Positions 1 through 11,559 of a stretch of DNA of 64,000 nt are shown here, in pieces. Each line of letters opens with the position of its first letter. Positions within the stretch are counted from its first letter, which is position 1. Position numbers and translations under genes: made by a program. The notes beneath the pieces are model-generated. The model made no database searches. It saw nothing but the letters and a program-made list of their open reading frames with translations, and was not told where the DNA came from. This DNA comes from Fulvia fulva (Eukaryota > Ascomycota > Dothideomycetes > Mycosphaerellales > Mycosphaerellaceae): the NCBI RefSeq assembly GCF_020509005.1, contig NC_063013.1, forward strand, positions 6,014,001 to 6,078,000, given 5' to 3'.

Positions 1-3000
1 ATTGATGACCTGATAGAAGTGTCTTTTAACAACATCAAGGGTAGGACTCTAAAACTCTAAGAAGAGGCTATAACTAAAGAGATCCTTAATACGCTAATAT
101 AGACAAGACATAATGTAGTATACAACTTTAGTATCCTTAGTAGGATTATAGAAGAAGATGAATTTGAGCTTAAGGGCTTATATGAATCTAGAAGAGCTGC
201 TAAGAAGTAGGTGTATCTCTAGAACAAGTATAGCCAGGTGCTACTAACCTATATATATAAGCCTATAAAGCAATTTGTGACCTTTAAGATAAGTAAAGAG
301 TTCACTATTAGATCTATATAGACACACCTGGTTTCTCTTAGAAAAAGGATTGCTAATGTTGACCTAGAGGGTCAGTATTATAGGAAAGCTAATGTAAGGA
401 TGACCTAGCTCTTAAGCTTACTACTACCTAACTACTATGTAGCTAGGGATACTATTATAGCTTAGCTAAAGATAGATTATAAAAGGACCTTAAAGATCCT
501 TAAAGCTTAAGAAGCTAGGTTAGATCCCTCTAAGGCTAAGTATAGTATAGCAGCCACCTAGGTCAAGCCCTTAGGTCTAGTAAGACCACTCTCCTACCTT
601 CTCTATAAGAAGGATCATCTAATCAAGGACTGCCCTAGTTTGCCTAAGGCAAGAAAGGTCCTTAGATCTCATTCCTAACTACTATCTTCCTAGAATATAA
701 CATATATTAAGAAGAAGAGAACTCTACTACCCACTTTAAGGAGGACACTAAGAGAGAAGCCTTCTATAGAAGAACTTAAGAAAATGGTGAAGAAACTTAG
801 CTCTGACATACTATTACTCTAGAAGAACTAGGCCTAGTCTTATATCTCTAAAGTAAAGAAGACTAGAAAAGGTTTTTCCGCCTAAGAGTTACGTAACTTA
901 TACAGCTCATCCCTAGAGATAATGTCTAATAATGATGAGTATGATGAAGTGGCTTACTCAACTATAGAAGTCTAAGGCAAGTTCCCCTCGTTAGAGTGGT
1001 TACTTAACTCCTATGCTTCATCCTATATAACTGACTAAAGCTACCTCTTTAGATCTATAACTCCCTTAATAAGGAAGAAATGGATCAAAGTGGAAGGTGG
1101 GTTTTTATTGGCTACTTATATTAGGAATGTAGACATAAGTAGGAGAGCTAGTAGAAAAGTTGTTTTAGAAGATGGCCTACTTATACCTAAGCTAGGAGTG
1201 AACCTGGTTTTATAGAACCAGTTTAGTAAGCAGTTTAGTGTATAACCTCTATTATTTTCTCTTGTTTCCCCCTCTAGTAAGACTGTTGTCTAGACAAAGC
1301 TCCTTAGGGGGGTTCTATTTATTAATGAGATTTCCCCTCTCCTATAAGAACGGGCACATTACTCATTATGTACACTACTAATAGAGAATGCCTTTATGAC
1401 TACTTAATCAGAGACCGACCTAAAGTAGTAGGAGCTTTAGTATAGAAGATTTGTACACTTTAGGAAGAATTTGCTCTAGAATCTTTATAAGGTAATAGAC
1501 ATAAAAGAACCTATTCCTATCCCTAAGGATAGCTTTCACTAGTACAGAGTCTGTTTAATAGCAAAGATAAAGAAGTATAAAGGCAAAGTTATAGAGAGAA
1601 GACCTAAAAGACTTGCCCTTATATCTATTAACATATATAGCCTACTACTAATCTTAAGACTAGGATTCAAATACTAGCTTGAGATTATTAACAACTTCTC
1701 TAGGAAGAAGTGGACCTTTCCTCTTAGGAAAAGAGAAGATGCTCTAGTTGCTCTCTAGAACTAGAAGATTAAAGTAGAGAGGAAATCATTAGCGTAGCTA
1801 AAAGCAGTAAGACTTAATAATACAAAAGAACTTATTGTATTAGTAAAGTAGTAGGAGAAGGATTTAGGGATTAGGCTCGAGCTAACTAAGGTATACAACT
1901 CTCTACAGAATGGACTAGTTAAGAGGTTAATACAACCCTTAGAGGACTCTATAAGGGCAATGCTTAAAGAGGCTAAAATGCCGGTTGAATTTTGGCCTAA
2001 AGTACTAGAGGCCTAAACTTATATAAGGAACAAACTGCTAAATAGCCTAGATTACGATAGGTTGAAGGTTTCACTAGATAAGGCTTTTGATAGTATTAAA
2101 CCGACCATCAACCATTTGAAAGTTTAGGGATATAAAGCTATTGTCTATATAGACACAAGATCCTAACCTTAATAGGCAAGAAGTGACAAGCTAATAAATA
2201 GGGGTAAAGAAGTAGTGTTTATTAGGTATATTAAAAACATAGCTAAAGCCTAGCTCTTTTAGGAACTAGACATAAGAGCTGTTAAACAACACATATATAT
2301 AGACTTCTTTAAAGACTAGCCTAGAGGTGATATAGGTCTCAATGTTCTAACATTAAATCTACTAAGTAGTACACTAGCTAGGAAGCCCTTAGGAAGGCCG
2401 AGGAAGAACGTATCCTTAGGACAATCTACCTACCATTTAGGCGTCTATTAGAGCACCCCCGAAATAGATCAGCTAATTGAGAGCCCTAAAGTCGCTTAGC
2501 CGAGAAAGCTGTTTATATAACTTCCCTAACCTCCGGAGAACGTAGGGGAATTTCAGAAAATCGATTAGCTAATTAAGAGAAGCTCCCTAGATCCCTAGGA
2601 AATAGACGTTACTAGGTTATAAGTAACGGTCCCTAAATCATCCCTTAGAAAGAGAAAGGCTAACTATAATATTGAGGGCTATAATATGAAACAGAAAGCC
2701 CTAAAATCTATAGTCCCTAAGCCCGAACTAACTACTAAAGTAGGAGAAGTAATAGACCTCTTAGAGAACCTTGCTGCTTTTTACTAAGCTTTCTTTACAG
2801 CTATATAATCAGTAGACAGTTCAATACTATAGGATAGCAAATTCCTAGAAGAAGTTAAGGAAATGGCCTTTGTAGCAACTATAGAAGCTATTATATATAA
2901 GTAAGAGGTCCTAATTCCAAAATCCTATAAGGATGCTATAAATGATAAGAAATAGGGACATCTTTAGAAGGAAGCAATCTAAAAGGAACTAGATACTCTA

Positions 3001-4560
3001 TAGAGTAATAACACCTAGGAAAACTCTGTTCTACTAAAAGGAGCAAATCTAGTTATATTAAGATAGGTCTTTAATATTAAGAGAAGCATTAGTAGAGCTA
3101 TTGAAAAGTTCAAGGCTAGACTAGTTGTAAGGGGCTTCTTATAGAAGTTTAGTATTGACTTTATAGAGACATTTGCACCTATAGTAAGACAGGACACCCT
3201 TAGGGTGTTTATGGCTATTATATATAAGAAGGATCTTTATCTTTACTAAGTAGATATGAACAATGCATTCATAAAAAGCACCCTCTATAAAGACATCTTT
3301 ATGTTACTACTACTAGGAGTTGAGCTTCTACTAAATATAGTGTTCAAAATCCTTAAAAGCTTATATAGACTTAAGTAAGCAGCTAGAGATTAGAATCAAC
3401 TCTGTGTATTAAAGCTCAGAGAGATTGGATTCATATAGTCAGAAGTAGATCTATGCCTACTTATCTATAAGAAGAGGGAGATCATAATCCTTATAAATAT
3501 AGATGACATTCTAATTGCTACACTAAAGTTGATAGATGTTCTCTAGTTTAAAAGAGAACTTGGCAAGATCTTCAAGATCAAAGATCTAGGTGAACCTAAA
3601 AAGATCCTTAGTATAAGAGTCATAAGGGACAGGAAGAGAGGAATCCTAAAACTTGACTAAGGACACTTTGTTAGGGACAGCCTAGCTAAGATAGGAATGA
3701 ACTATAAGAAGGCAGCACCTATACACTCACCTATAGACAGCTATAAGGCCCTCAAACCTTCAAGCCATATAGATAAGAGGTGTGATAAGGCAGAGTACTA
3801 GAGTATTAATAGTACTTAGATATAGCTAGTAATAATCATAAGGCTAGACATTGCTTTTGCCCTAGGAAGGATGAGCTCATTTGTGAGTGACCTATCTACC
3901 TACTATATAAAGGCTTTAAAGAAGATCACTAGGTACCTAAGATCATACCCTGATCTAGGACTTCAGTTCTTAAAGTCTAGAAAAGGACACCTTATTAGAT
4001 ACTGTGATTCTGATTATATAATAGACAAAGCAGACAGAGTCTTAATCCTTAGGTATATCTTCTTCCTCTATAGGGCACCAGTTTCTTGGATAAGTAAGAA
4101 GCAAAAGTCTATAGCAACATCTATAATAGAGGCTAAATACATAGCTATAAATATATATACAAAGTAGTCCTAATTCCTAGCTTCACTACTAAGAGAAATA
4201 GATTGTCTAGAGTTAGTAGGAGACTGTTCCTATTAACTAAGAATCACTAGAAACTAGGAGACTATATAAAATTTGAGACTAGTCCAATTAAGAGGTGACA
4301 ATCAAGCTACCCTTACCCTAGTGAAAGATGCACATATTCATAAAAAGTCGAAGTACATTGACATTAGCTATAACGCTATTAGGAAACTTTGGTAGAGGAG
4401 GCTTATTGCTATTAAGTACACCCTAGCCTCTAAGATAGTTATAGACGGGTTTATAAAACCAAAGACTAGTCTACACTTCTAGAGGTTTGTAAGCTAGCTA
4501 AACCTGTCATAAAAAGGTCTAAGTACTATTAATAGGAAGTGAGCAGACCGTAACCTCCTA
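1..4560 (+). pseudogene. copia-1a gag-pol polyprotein relic
   Basis: Degenerate polyprotein with many TAG/TAA codons in place of Gln/Trp codons. A gag zinc knuckle is visible near 595-636 as YLLYKKDHLIKDC: a CCHC motif with the first two Cys changed to Tyr. Protease remains near 1005-1240 (SSYITDxSYLFRS, from the DS..SSHMTD type, catalytic Asp now Asn). The integrase core is readable at about 1440-2160 (YNSLQNGLVKR, AKMPVEFWPK). RT runs about 3000-3640, with RLVVRGFLQKF, IETFAPIVR and INIDDILIA at the catalytic YVDD position. RNase H is about 3960-4480. A 98-codon stretch free of stops at 3871-4167 is only the RT/RNase H boundary, not a separate gene. CpG is rare here compared with the gypsy and LINE relics around it. 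Confidence 0.9.
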
Positions 4561-4577
4561 TACAAGATGAGAAGGAG

Positions 4578-4812
4578 TGTTAAGATGTAGCATCTTAAAG
4601 GGAGTCAATAATCAGGAAGTGATCTAGTAGCCTAAGGCATCTACGATGACTTAGCTTATAGGGAGATACCTTCTCTCCCCTTTAGCTTAGATAGACATCT
4701 AACACAGTTAACATATTGGTTCCTAATATATTGCTATATACTAGTGCTATTAGTCAGTTAAAGATTGATCTCTTACTCTACTCCGCTACTATCTACCCGT
4801 ACCTATTTAATA
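4578..4812 (+). repeat. 3' LTR of copia-1a (235 bp)
   Basis: Begins TGTTAAGATG and ends TATTTAATA (RIP form of TTTAACA), so the ends are inverted TGTTAA/TTAACA. The same 235-bp unit occurs twice on the minus strand, at 18573-18807 and 22469-22703, which fixes both borders. Confidence 0.95.
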
Positions 4813-6735
4813 GTTATCGATTATATCGCTAAGAGAGGTTAGCCGATACGTTAGATACTTATTAAGGTAGCGGACTATTAGCTTACGTTATAGGTAGTCT
4901 ATCGCGTCCTTACCCTTTAGGCCTAGGATGTTTACGTTCTAGCGCTACTTCGGGTAGAAGGACTAGAAGGTGTCCTTACCGTCTATCTTTAGAGAGTATA
5001 TACGCTCGCGGGCTCGGCCGATAGGGTTACGGTTACTATAGCGATTAGCGAGCTCTTAAATTAGGTCGTTAATGCCCTTATATAACTTCTTATTACTCGC
5101 GAGGATGCTAGAAATAGTAGGAATCTTAGGTCCGACTAACTCCTACGCGTTACTAGGAGAAGTAAGGAGGTTATAGACGAACTTTAATACTACCTTCTTA
5201 TTACGGAAGACCGTATAGTCGACGATAGTCTCTAACTCTAAGAGGAACTTCTTAAGGGAGGGTCCTAATAGCTTACTATCGATAGTACTAATAAACTTCT
5301 CGGGCTTATTAATACCGCGCTAAGTCTTAAAGGGCTGGCTAAGTTCGGTATCGTACTTAACTAGAGACTCGAAGTCGTATACCTACTTCTTCTTCTTAGA
5401 AGAGCGGTAATAAGTACGGGTATCGCTATCCGACTCCGAGTCTTCCTCTAACTCTAAACCTTCGGATAATAGGTCCGAGTCGTTATTATCTAGCTTACGA
5501 GAGTGTTTCTTAACCTTCTTAGTTACTCGTCTACCTTCCGCCTTATCATCCTTACCTCTTAAAGAGTTACGACCGTTCTATAGTACGCGGCGTTATAACA
5601 TTACGCGAGATAGCGACGAGCGTATCCTAGACCTACTACGATCCTCGAGTTACTTCTTAAGCTCGTCGACCTAGTTTTACTAGGATTAATTCAGCTCCTA
5701 GATATCGTTCTAGTGGGTTTGAGCCTCTGTCTTATATATATCGAGGTCTAATTCAAGTGCCTTGATCTTAGAGTCGTTATCGTTAAGCTATTATAGGGCT
5801 TCCTTAGCTTACTTCTTTAGAGACTCGTTTTGTACTACGAGTACGGCGCTAGAGGAGGATTTAGGTTAAGCCTTTAGGTTATCGAGTTCCTACTAGACCG
5901 TAATAAGCTACTACTTAGCCTAATTCATCTCTACTCGTACTATACCTAAGTCCTTCTAATATATATCGCGGTACTTAGTAGCTTCCTCCTTCTTAGTCTT
6001 CTATATATCGCGGTCCTTAACTAATACGTTATACTCGTTACGTATCTACTGTTTGTAGCTCTTCTATTTCCCGAGTTCCTACCCTACCTTACCTAGTTAT
6101 TCGTAAAGGATAGTAGCTATCTATATTACATTCCTATACTCTTACTCGGCGCGGCGTAGGATAAAGTAAATAGCCGCTACTATCTCGGGATCTTATATTA
6201 GCCTAACGAGCTAGTTAGCGTCGAGTTAGAGGAAGTTAATAACTAGGATACGGAGGGTTTTCGCGACTTATTATATTTCTTCTCCTTCGCCTTCCTCGGT
6301 CCCGCCGTTATTATCGGAGTCGACTACCGCTATAGCTATACCGTTAACTTCTTAAATCTCGTCGTCGGTAAGGAGGTCGTACAAGTTGAACTTAGTAGGT
6401 AGGTAGGTAACTAGGCGCTATAAGTTCTCGAGTCTCTACTAGACGGCGTCGTTAGTAGCCTACTACTATTCTTAAGTTTGTCCTTAAGTCTATATATTAA
6501 ATATAGACTCGCGCCGTACTACTAGGCGTATAGCTAGTAGCGAGCCTCGCTATCCTTAGGGTCGTACTATATTAGGTACTACTTAGCCTAAGGTAGTCTC
6601 TTATACTACGTCGTACTCTTCTATCGTACGCCGCGATTTCTTGTCGCGGTTATTAATAATCTACGCTCTTATAGATCCTATCGTAGCTCTTCTATAGATA
6701 TAGAGACCTAGCTAAGTATAACGGTTTATAATCGT
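4813..6735 (-). pseudogene. LTR-element gag relic, minus strand, cut by the copia-1a LTR
   Basis: Read on the minus strand this is a gag-like protein interrupted mainly by RIP-type stops. The N-terminal part (about 6735-6300) is low in recognisable sequence. About 6250-5500 is rich in Lys, Glu and Leu with heptad-like spacing, consistent with coiled coil. The capsid-like C-terminal part at about 5400-4900 contains YDFESLVKYDTELSQPF, INKPEKFIST and LLGPSLKKFL. The frame is cut at 4813 by the copia LTR; protease, RT and integrase are not in the window. The family is not certain: capsid length and coiled coil favour a Ty3/gypsy-type gag, but no zinc knuckle or pol is present to confirm it. No other copy was recognised here. 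Confidence 0.55.
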
Positions 6736-6874
6736 ATTAATATAAAGTAGCTAGGTACGTAGGAAAGAGGAGCGCGAGGTACGCCGAGGTTATATATAGC
6801 CGAGGCGCGCTAGTAACGCGCGGTCACGTGACCTATATACTAGCTAACTATTTACTAGGCCTAGGGCCGTGATA
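6736..6874. other. Non-coding leader between the minus-strand gag relic and LINE C
   Basis: No coding signal. It contains a perfect 12-bp palindrome GGTCACGTGACC at 6822-6833 and lies just upstream of the gag relic in that relic's orientation, so it may be its 5' leader or LTR remnant. No second copy is present to prove an LTR. Confidence 0.4.
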
Positions 6875-6965
6875 CTATACGGTAGTACTAGATAAGTAGG
6901 AAAGCGCGGTTAAGACTTATTACCTTATCTCGTAGCTAGCTTACTAAATACGATTCCTTCCTTAT
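6875..6965 (+). repeat. Truncated 3' end of the WEIRD-like module
   Basis: Aligns with the 3' end of the module in LINEs A and B from the CTACACGG position to the polypyrimidine end CGATTCCTTCCTT. Differences are almost all G to A or C to T, as RIP would leave. Upstream of 6875 the match stops, so the module is 5' truncated here. Confidence 0.8.
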
Positions 6966-9950
6966 TAAGAGATAAGGATACTATATCGTAGTAGGAGACT
7001 TCAATATATACTACCCTTCCTAGGAAAGCCTTATATAGCCGTACTCTATAGCCGACGAAGCACTCGACTTAATAGTAAGTAACGTAATTGCCCTTCATAC
7101 CCTAAAGGACCTAGGTACCTAGAAGTAAGGGGGACTCTAAGGCACGATCGACCTCTCCTAGATCTTAGATAGCTACTACTATATAGTAACCTACTATAGG
7201 ATCGAACATAAACTCGAGCCGTCGTTAGACTATATACTAGTTAGGACCTCTATTACGATATAGATATAATATATACTAGCGAGAACCCCTAAGCTAAACT
7301 AGGGAAAGACCTACTAGGCTAATATCTAGGTATACCTCGACGACTCCGCGAGGCTAGACTAGATCGCGTAGTAGTAATATACTAGTAAAGACGAGATAGA
7401 CGAGGCAGTCTAAGGGTTAATAGACGAAATAAGAAAAGCGACCTTACTTTACGTTCCGCTTATCTAACTAACGATATAGTCTAAACTATACTAGACGCCG
7501 AAGTATACTACGGTAGTAAGAGAAGTAAGGAGAGCCCGCCGGGTATAGACGAGCAGCTATAGCGAGGAGGCCTAGAACGTATATAGGGAGGCATACTAAT
7601 AGAAGAAAGCTATAATACGGGGGGAGAAAGTAGTCGGCTAGAGAGCTATAGTAGAAGAAATCGCCGGCAAGCTAGCGAGGATATAGAAGCTAGCGAAATA
7701 GGCCTAATAGGACCCTATATAGGGCCCCTCCTTCTCTATTCTAGCGCTATAATCGCCTAGTAGCCCGGTTAGCGACCCCGAGGCCAAGGCGCGTCTACTA
7801 GCTAGTAAGTTCTTCCCGCCTCTAGTCGAGGCTAATCTAAGCAATATAAATAGCTCTACTCTCCTAGCCCCTAGTATCGCGGTCTAATAGAATATATCCG
7901 AGGGAGAAGTTACCGCTATACTTAGGAAGTTACCGGCGAAGAAAGTCCCGGGGCCGGATAGGATCCTAAACGAGCTGCTAAAGAAGTGTAGAGATTAACT
8001 AGCCCTAGTAGTCGTAGCGATCTTTAACGCCTACCTATAGACCGGATACTTCCTAACGGTATTTAAGTAATCGACGATAGTAGTCCTACGTAAGCCGTAA
8101 AAGGAAGACTATACGTAGGTAAAGTCGTACCGCCTAATTACGCTCCTTAATACTCTTAGGAAGGCGCTTAAGAAGCTAGTTATAACGAGACTCTCCGAGG
8201 CGCTAGAGGAGTACCCTACTCCCGGACACCTAGATAGGTCCGCGCCTATAGCGATCGACGCTATCCGTAATAGAACTTATTACCTCTTAGGTAAAGGCTA
8301 TCTAGTATAAGAATAGGGACAAGGTAGTATCCTTACTTAGTCTAGATATATCGGGAGCCTTCGACTACGTGTTATACCCGCGGCTACTCTATATCCTAAG
8401 GTCGAAAGGACTCCCTAAGTAGCTTATTAACTTCGTACGGTCCTACCTCTAAAACCGTAGTACGTCGATCCTAGTCGGTTAGTATAAAAGCCTATTTTAA
8501 GTAGTCTATACTAGAATCCCGTAAGGCTTAACGCTAGTACCTATCCTATTCCTCTTCTTTATAGCGACGCTACTCCTAGCCGTAGAATCCTAGAACACCG
8601 CTACGAGCGGCTTCGTAGACGATACGAACATCCTAGCGTAGTCTTCCTCGACTAAGGAGAACTATAGGCTACTAGAAGAGAAGCACAAGATCTACGAGGA
8701 CTAGGCTAGGAGGTATAGGGCTCGGCTTGCCCTAGAAAAGTACAATCTAATATACTTTACGCGCCGGCTACGGTTCTATAATATATAAGCTTCTATCTAG
8801 ATATAGGGGTATACGACTAACCCGGTAAATTAGCTTAGGATCCTCGGACTATAGGTAGACCCGGCGCTACGGTAGAGGAAGTACGTATAGGCAATATTAC
8901 GGAAAGCTAAACAGAATATAGTATTATACTAGAGGCTTACTACGTCTATATAGGGGGCGGACTTTCGGTAGTTACGACTTCTATATACGGCTATTATACG
9001 GCTAGTCCTTACCTATAGTAGCTAAGTATAGTTCTTAGGCGAGAGGGCCTGCCTATTAAAGGGACTCGTCGCGCCGTTAGCGAAGATCTAAAACTAATGC
9101 CTAAGGAAGGTCACCGGGGTATATAAGTCGATACTAACGAGGATACTTAAGCATAAGACCGCTATACCGCTAATCGACCTATATATCTAGGGACTACGGA
9201 CCTCCTACTTAGGTAAGTCGGTATAGTACCTAGTATAGAAGGTCATCGCTAGTATAGTCGTAAGGGCACGCAAATTAGTACTAGCGTATAAGGGCATTCG
9301 ACCCGGAAACGACCCGAACTACCGGGTAAGAGACGAATAGCTAGTAATATAATAGGAGGGTAAGAATTTGTTGATAGAGTAACTATAGAAAGAGAGGTAG
9401 AACAACTAGGTTATAGGGTATAGTAGATACCCTTAGCTAGCGGGACAACCTAAGGAATAGTTAGGTATAAAATCCGCGGTTAAGCACCCCCCGAAGCTTA
9501 TCTACTACCGCCTTACGAGGGTATAGAGTAGTATAGTAACCTAACTATAAAGCGAACATATCGGCCTCTAGGGGTACCTATTATAGAGGAAGGTTCTAGA
9601 ATATACGAATACTAGCTACCCCTACGGCTATTACTCCTAGAATATACGGTACGTACTCCTCGTCTATCTAAGGTAGTCGCTAGGAAGGGGGGAGTAGATA
9701 GTAAAGGCGAGGAACCGGACGATTAGGGCACTTCTTAATAGCGTTAAGGGCCTACGGCGTATTACGAACTAGATACTAGAGAAGGGCTAGCTAGAATAGT
9801 ACCGCCTAGTGGGAGCAGTATAGGAAGAGAGGACACGGCGTAGCGCGACGAGACCGGCTAGGAGCGGGGGCTAATAGGGTAGTGACATAGACTACGTACG
9901 TTTAGAGGGAAAGCTAATCTAGATAAGGAGTAGTCGGGGGCGGGAAGGGT
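6966..9950 (+). pseudogene. LINE ORF2 relic (partial endonuclease, RT, C-terminal zinc motif)
   Basis: ORF2 of a Tad/I-like LINE read through RIP stops. It begins inside the apurinic-like endonuclease at YYIVVGDFNIYYPS (6988 onward); the upstream catalytic part is absent. The RT fingers motif (K.PGPDRILNELLKKC) is near 7945-7990, and the catalytic GFVDDTNILA near 8609-8638. The C-terminal zinc motif near 9605-9660 is read as YPYGYYS followed by YVLLVYLR, Cys changed to Tyr throughout. Compared with LINE D, the first ~0.4 kb of EN and all of ORF1 are missing. It cannot encode a protein. Confidence 0.85.
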
Positions 9951-10050
9951 TTTCACCTATTCGGGTTTCCCTTTGTACATAACAATAGATATATACCTAT
10001 ATAGGCCGAATAGGGTCCTAGAATAGGGGAATAACAAATTTATCTATCTA

Positions 10051-10637
10051 TATATAATAGATATATAACGTACTTTACTACCGAGCGGGCTATACTACCG
10101 AGCGGACTACTTTTACTAAGAACTGTACCACTTCTATAGATATAGCTATATAATAACTATTATAGCGTATACTATCTTTAAACAAAGCTAAACTGACCTT
10201 AGCTATCTAGGCTACAAAACGCGACGCGATAATCACGAATCGACTTACTATAAAGGTATACGACGCGTCTCGAACTATACTAGGGTATCGATTGAATAGA
10301 CGACCTCCTCGGGGTGACTACGAGCCTAATTCAAAGAAGCTTATAGAGCTACAAGAGAGGGTGATACTTAAGTATATACTCGAGCTAGATCTTAGAGGTT
10401 TCCCGCTATTAAAGGCTAGTATACGAGTAATAGCCGATTTATTACTATAAGAGAAGGGTCTTAAGCCCGCTAGTCTTAATTAGATAGACAGGTTTATTAG
10501 GCGGTATCGTGAGCTAAAGGTTCGTATAATACGTAGATACGATCGTTAGCGAGCCTTAATAGAAGATCTAGACGTTATCGAGAAGTAGTTCTTACTTATA
10601 CGTAATATAAAGGAGAAGTATAGTATCCTTAACTAGG
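10051..10637 (+). pseudogene. pogo-like DNA transposase fragment (HTH/CENP-B domains)
   Basis: From about 10200 a single frame with four or five RIP-type stops reads as the N-terminal DNA-binding part of a pogo/Fot-type transposase. There is a psq-like helix-turn-helix region (YDASRTILGYRLNRRPPRG), then a CENP-B-type region (KLIELQERVILKYILELD, LRGFPLLKASIRVIADLLL, FIRRYRELKVRIIRRYDR), ending with LIRNIKEKYSILN just before the DDE domain would start. The gypsy-1 5' LTR follows at 10638, and I could not recognise a DDE domain on the far side of gypsy-1. Upstream non-coding sequence at 10068-10112 holds two direct repeats of ACTACCGAGCGG and probably belongs to the transposon terminus. Confidence 0.6.
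10074..10112 (+). repeat. Two tandem ACTACCGAGCGG(G/A)CTA repeats in the pogo-like terminus
   Basis: GAGCGGGCTA at 10083-10092 and GAGCGGACTA at 10100-10109, spaced 17 bp, in the terminal region of the transposase relic. The same 10-mer occurs four times in each full copy of the 1,080-bp module. Confidence 0.75.
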
Positions 10638-10822
10638 TATTACGGGTAGCCCGCGACCCCTTACTATAGCTACGTAGGCCCGGGTAAGCCGCGGACCTTC
10701 CGTATTAGGTTAGCGCGGCTTAGCTTTACTTTATAACTTCGCCGCGCCTCGCGCTCCTCTTTCGTAGCTTCGTAGAATAATAACTCTCTTATTCGGACCC
10801 TATAGTACGCGTGCCCTTATAG
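10638..10822 (+). repeat. 5' LTR of gypsy-1
   Basis: Starts TATTACGGGTAG (RIP form of TGTTACGGG) and matches 25231-25415 over its length with scattered transitions. The right border is set where the two copies diverge after CCCTTATA. Confidence 0.9.
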
Positions 10823-11543
10823 TTTATTCTACTACCCTATCTAGATCGCGGATCTAGGTAAGAGACGCGTAATAATAGGAATAGATAGAACTATAGAACT
10901 CGAAGAACGCGTAGAGTCGTATTAGAATATAGAACACGGTAAGGCGTATAGCGCGTAAATACCTAGAGAACGTAACGCGGCGACATTAATAGTAGGTAGT
11001 CGCGCGCTCGTAGATAGTTAGGAAACAGGTATCGTTACGCCTCCCCCGAACCTAGATAATATAACTTTATAGAGGAACGGCGGTATACTACCGCTACTAA
11101 AGCTTAAGAGTAAAGGTAAGTAGCGTATATCTCTTTTCCCCGACCTCTCCTCTTTTCCTTAGAGTTAGATATAGGACGACAACCGGCGGGTTATAGTAGA
11201 CACCGGTATCGCGCTATAATAGGAAATTCATAAAGCTTACTAGAAAGCCTTCGAGCGAGAAGAAGGTAGTAAGATTAACTTTATAGAACTGTTCGAGTTT
11301 AAGCTCGAAGAGAATCTAGGCGGCGACCTAGACAAGGTGTACCTATTACTCGACGAGGTAGAGCATATTCTCGTATCCGAATACTAGAGTGTTATACTAG
11401 ATAAACTTACGACCCTCGTATCCTAGTACCCGAAGACTACCTACGACTTCGTACTATAGGTAGTGAATATAGCGATTACTAAAGGTAGACAACTCGATAT
11501 AATAGAGCGAGCTAATAACCTCTAGAACACCTAGTATACTACG
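10823..11543 (+). pseudogene. gypsy-1 leader and gag, first part
   Basis: Leader followed from about 11050 by the N-terminal half of gag. The frame carries RIP-type stops but reads as an acidic, Glu/Leu-rich protein (FERxEGSKINFIELFEFK, KVYLLLDEVEHI). It runs directly into the LINE A target-site copy at 11544-11559 and resumes after 14910 in the same sense. No separate function beyond gag can be assigned to this segment. Confidence 0.75.
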
Positions 11544-11559
11544 CTATATACCGAGTATA
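11544..11559. repeat. Left target-site duplication of LINE A
   Basis: CTATATACCGAGTATA, repeated exactly at 14895-14910 after the ATCT tail. The first few bases overlap the tail repeat, so the true duplication is 13-16 bp. Confidence 0.93.

Larger units (their letters stand above)
1..4812 (+). mobile_element. Ty1/copia element copia-1a, 5' end beyond window, 3' LTR present
   Basis: A copia-type LTR retrotransposon whose 5' LTR and leader lie left of base 1. Domain order gag, protease, integrase, reverse transcriptase, RNase H is the Ty1/copia order. The 3' LTR is at 4578-4812, preceded by a short purine-rich tract (GAGAAGGAG). A second copy of the family, copia-1b, lies on the minus strand at 18573-22703; base 1 here corresponds to about 21893 there, so roughly 0.8 kb of 5' sequence including the LTR is missing. 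The 3' LTR abuts a minus-strand gag relic at 4813, so the element inserted into that older element. The 5-bp TSD cannot be checked because the left side is outside the window. Confidence 0.93.
6875..10050 (+). mobile_element. LINE C: family-1 LINE 3' part joined to the last ~91 bp of the WEIRD-like module
   Basis: A non-LTR retrotransposon copy without its own 5' end. From about 6964 to the tail it matches LINE E (about 31040-33077 and 39891-40924) almost base for base. In front of that, 6875-6965 matches the last ~91 bp of the 1,080-bp module of LINE A (12549-12639) and LINE B (28135-28225), allowing for RIP changes. LINE E and LINE D, of the same family, have EN and ORF1 sequence upstream of this point instead. 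The 3' end is an (ATCT)n tail at about 10040-10050. I could not find a TSD; the sequence after the tail does not match that before 6875. Confidence 0.82.

Noticed and set aside
3015..3197. Minus-strand 60-codon ORF
   Set aside because: Antisense to copia-1a RT.
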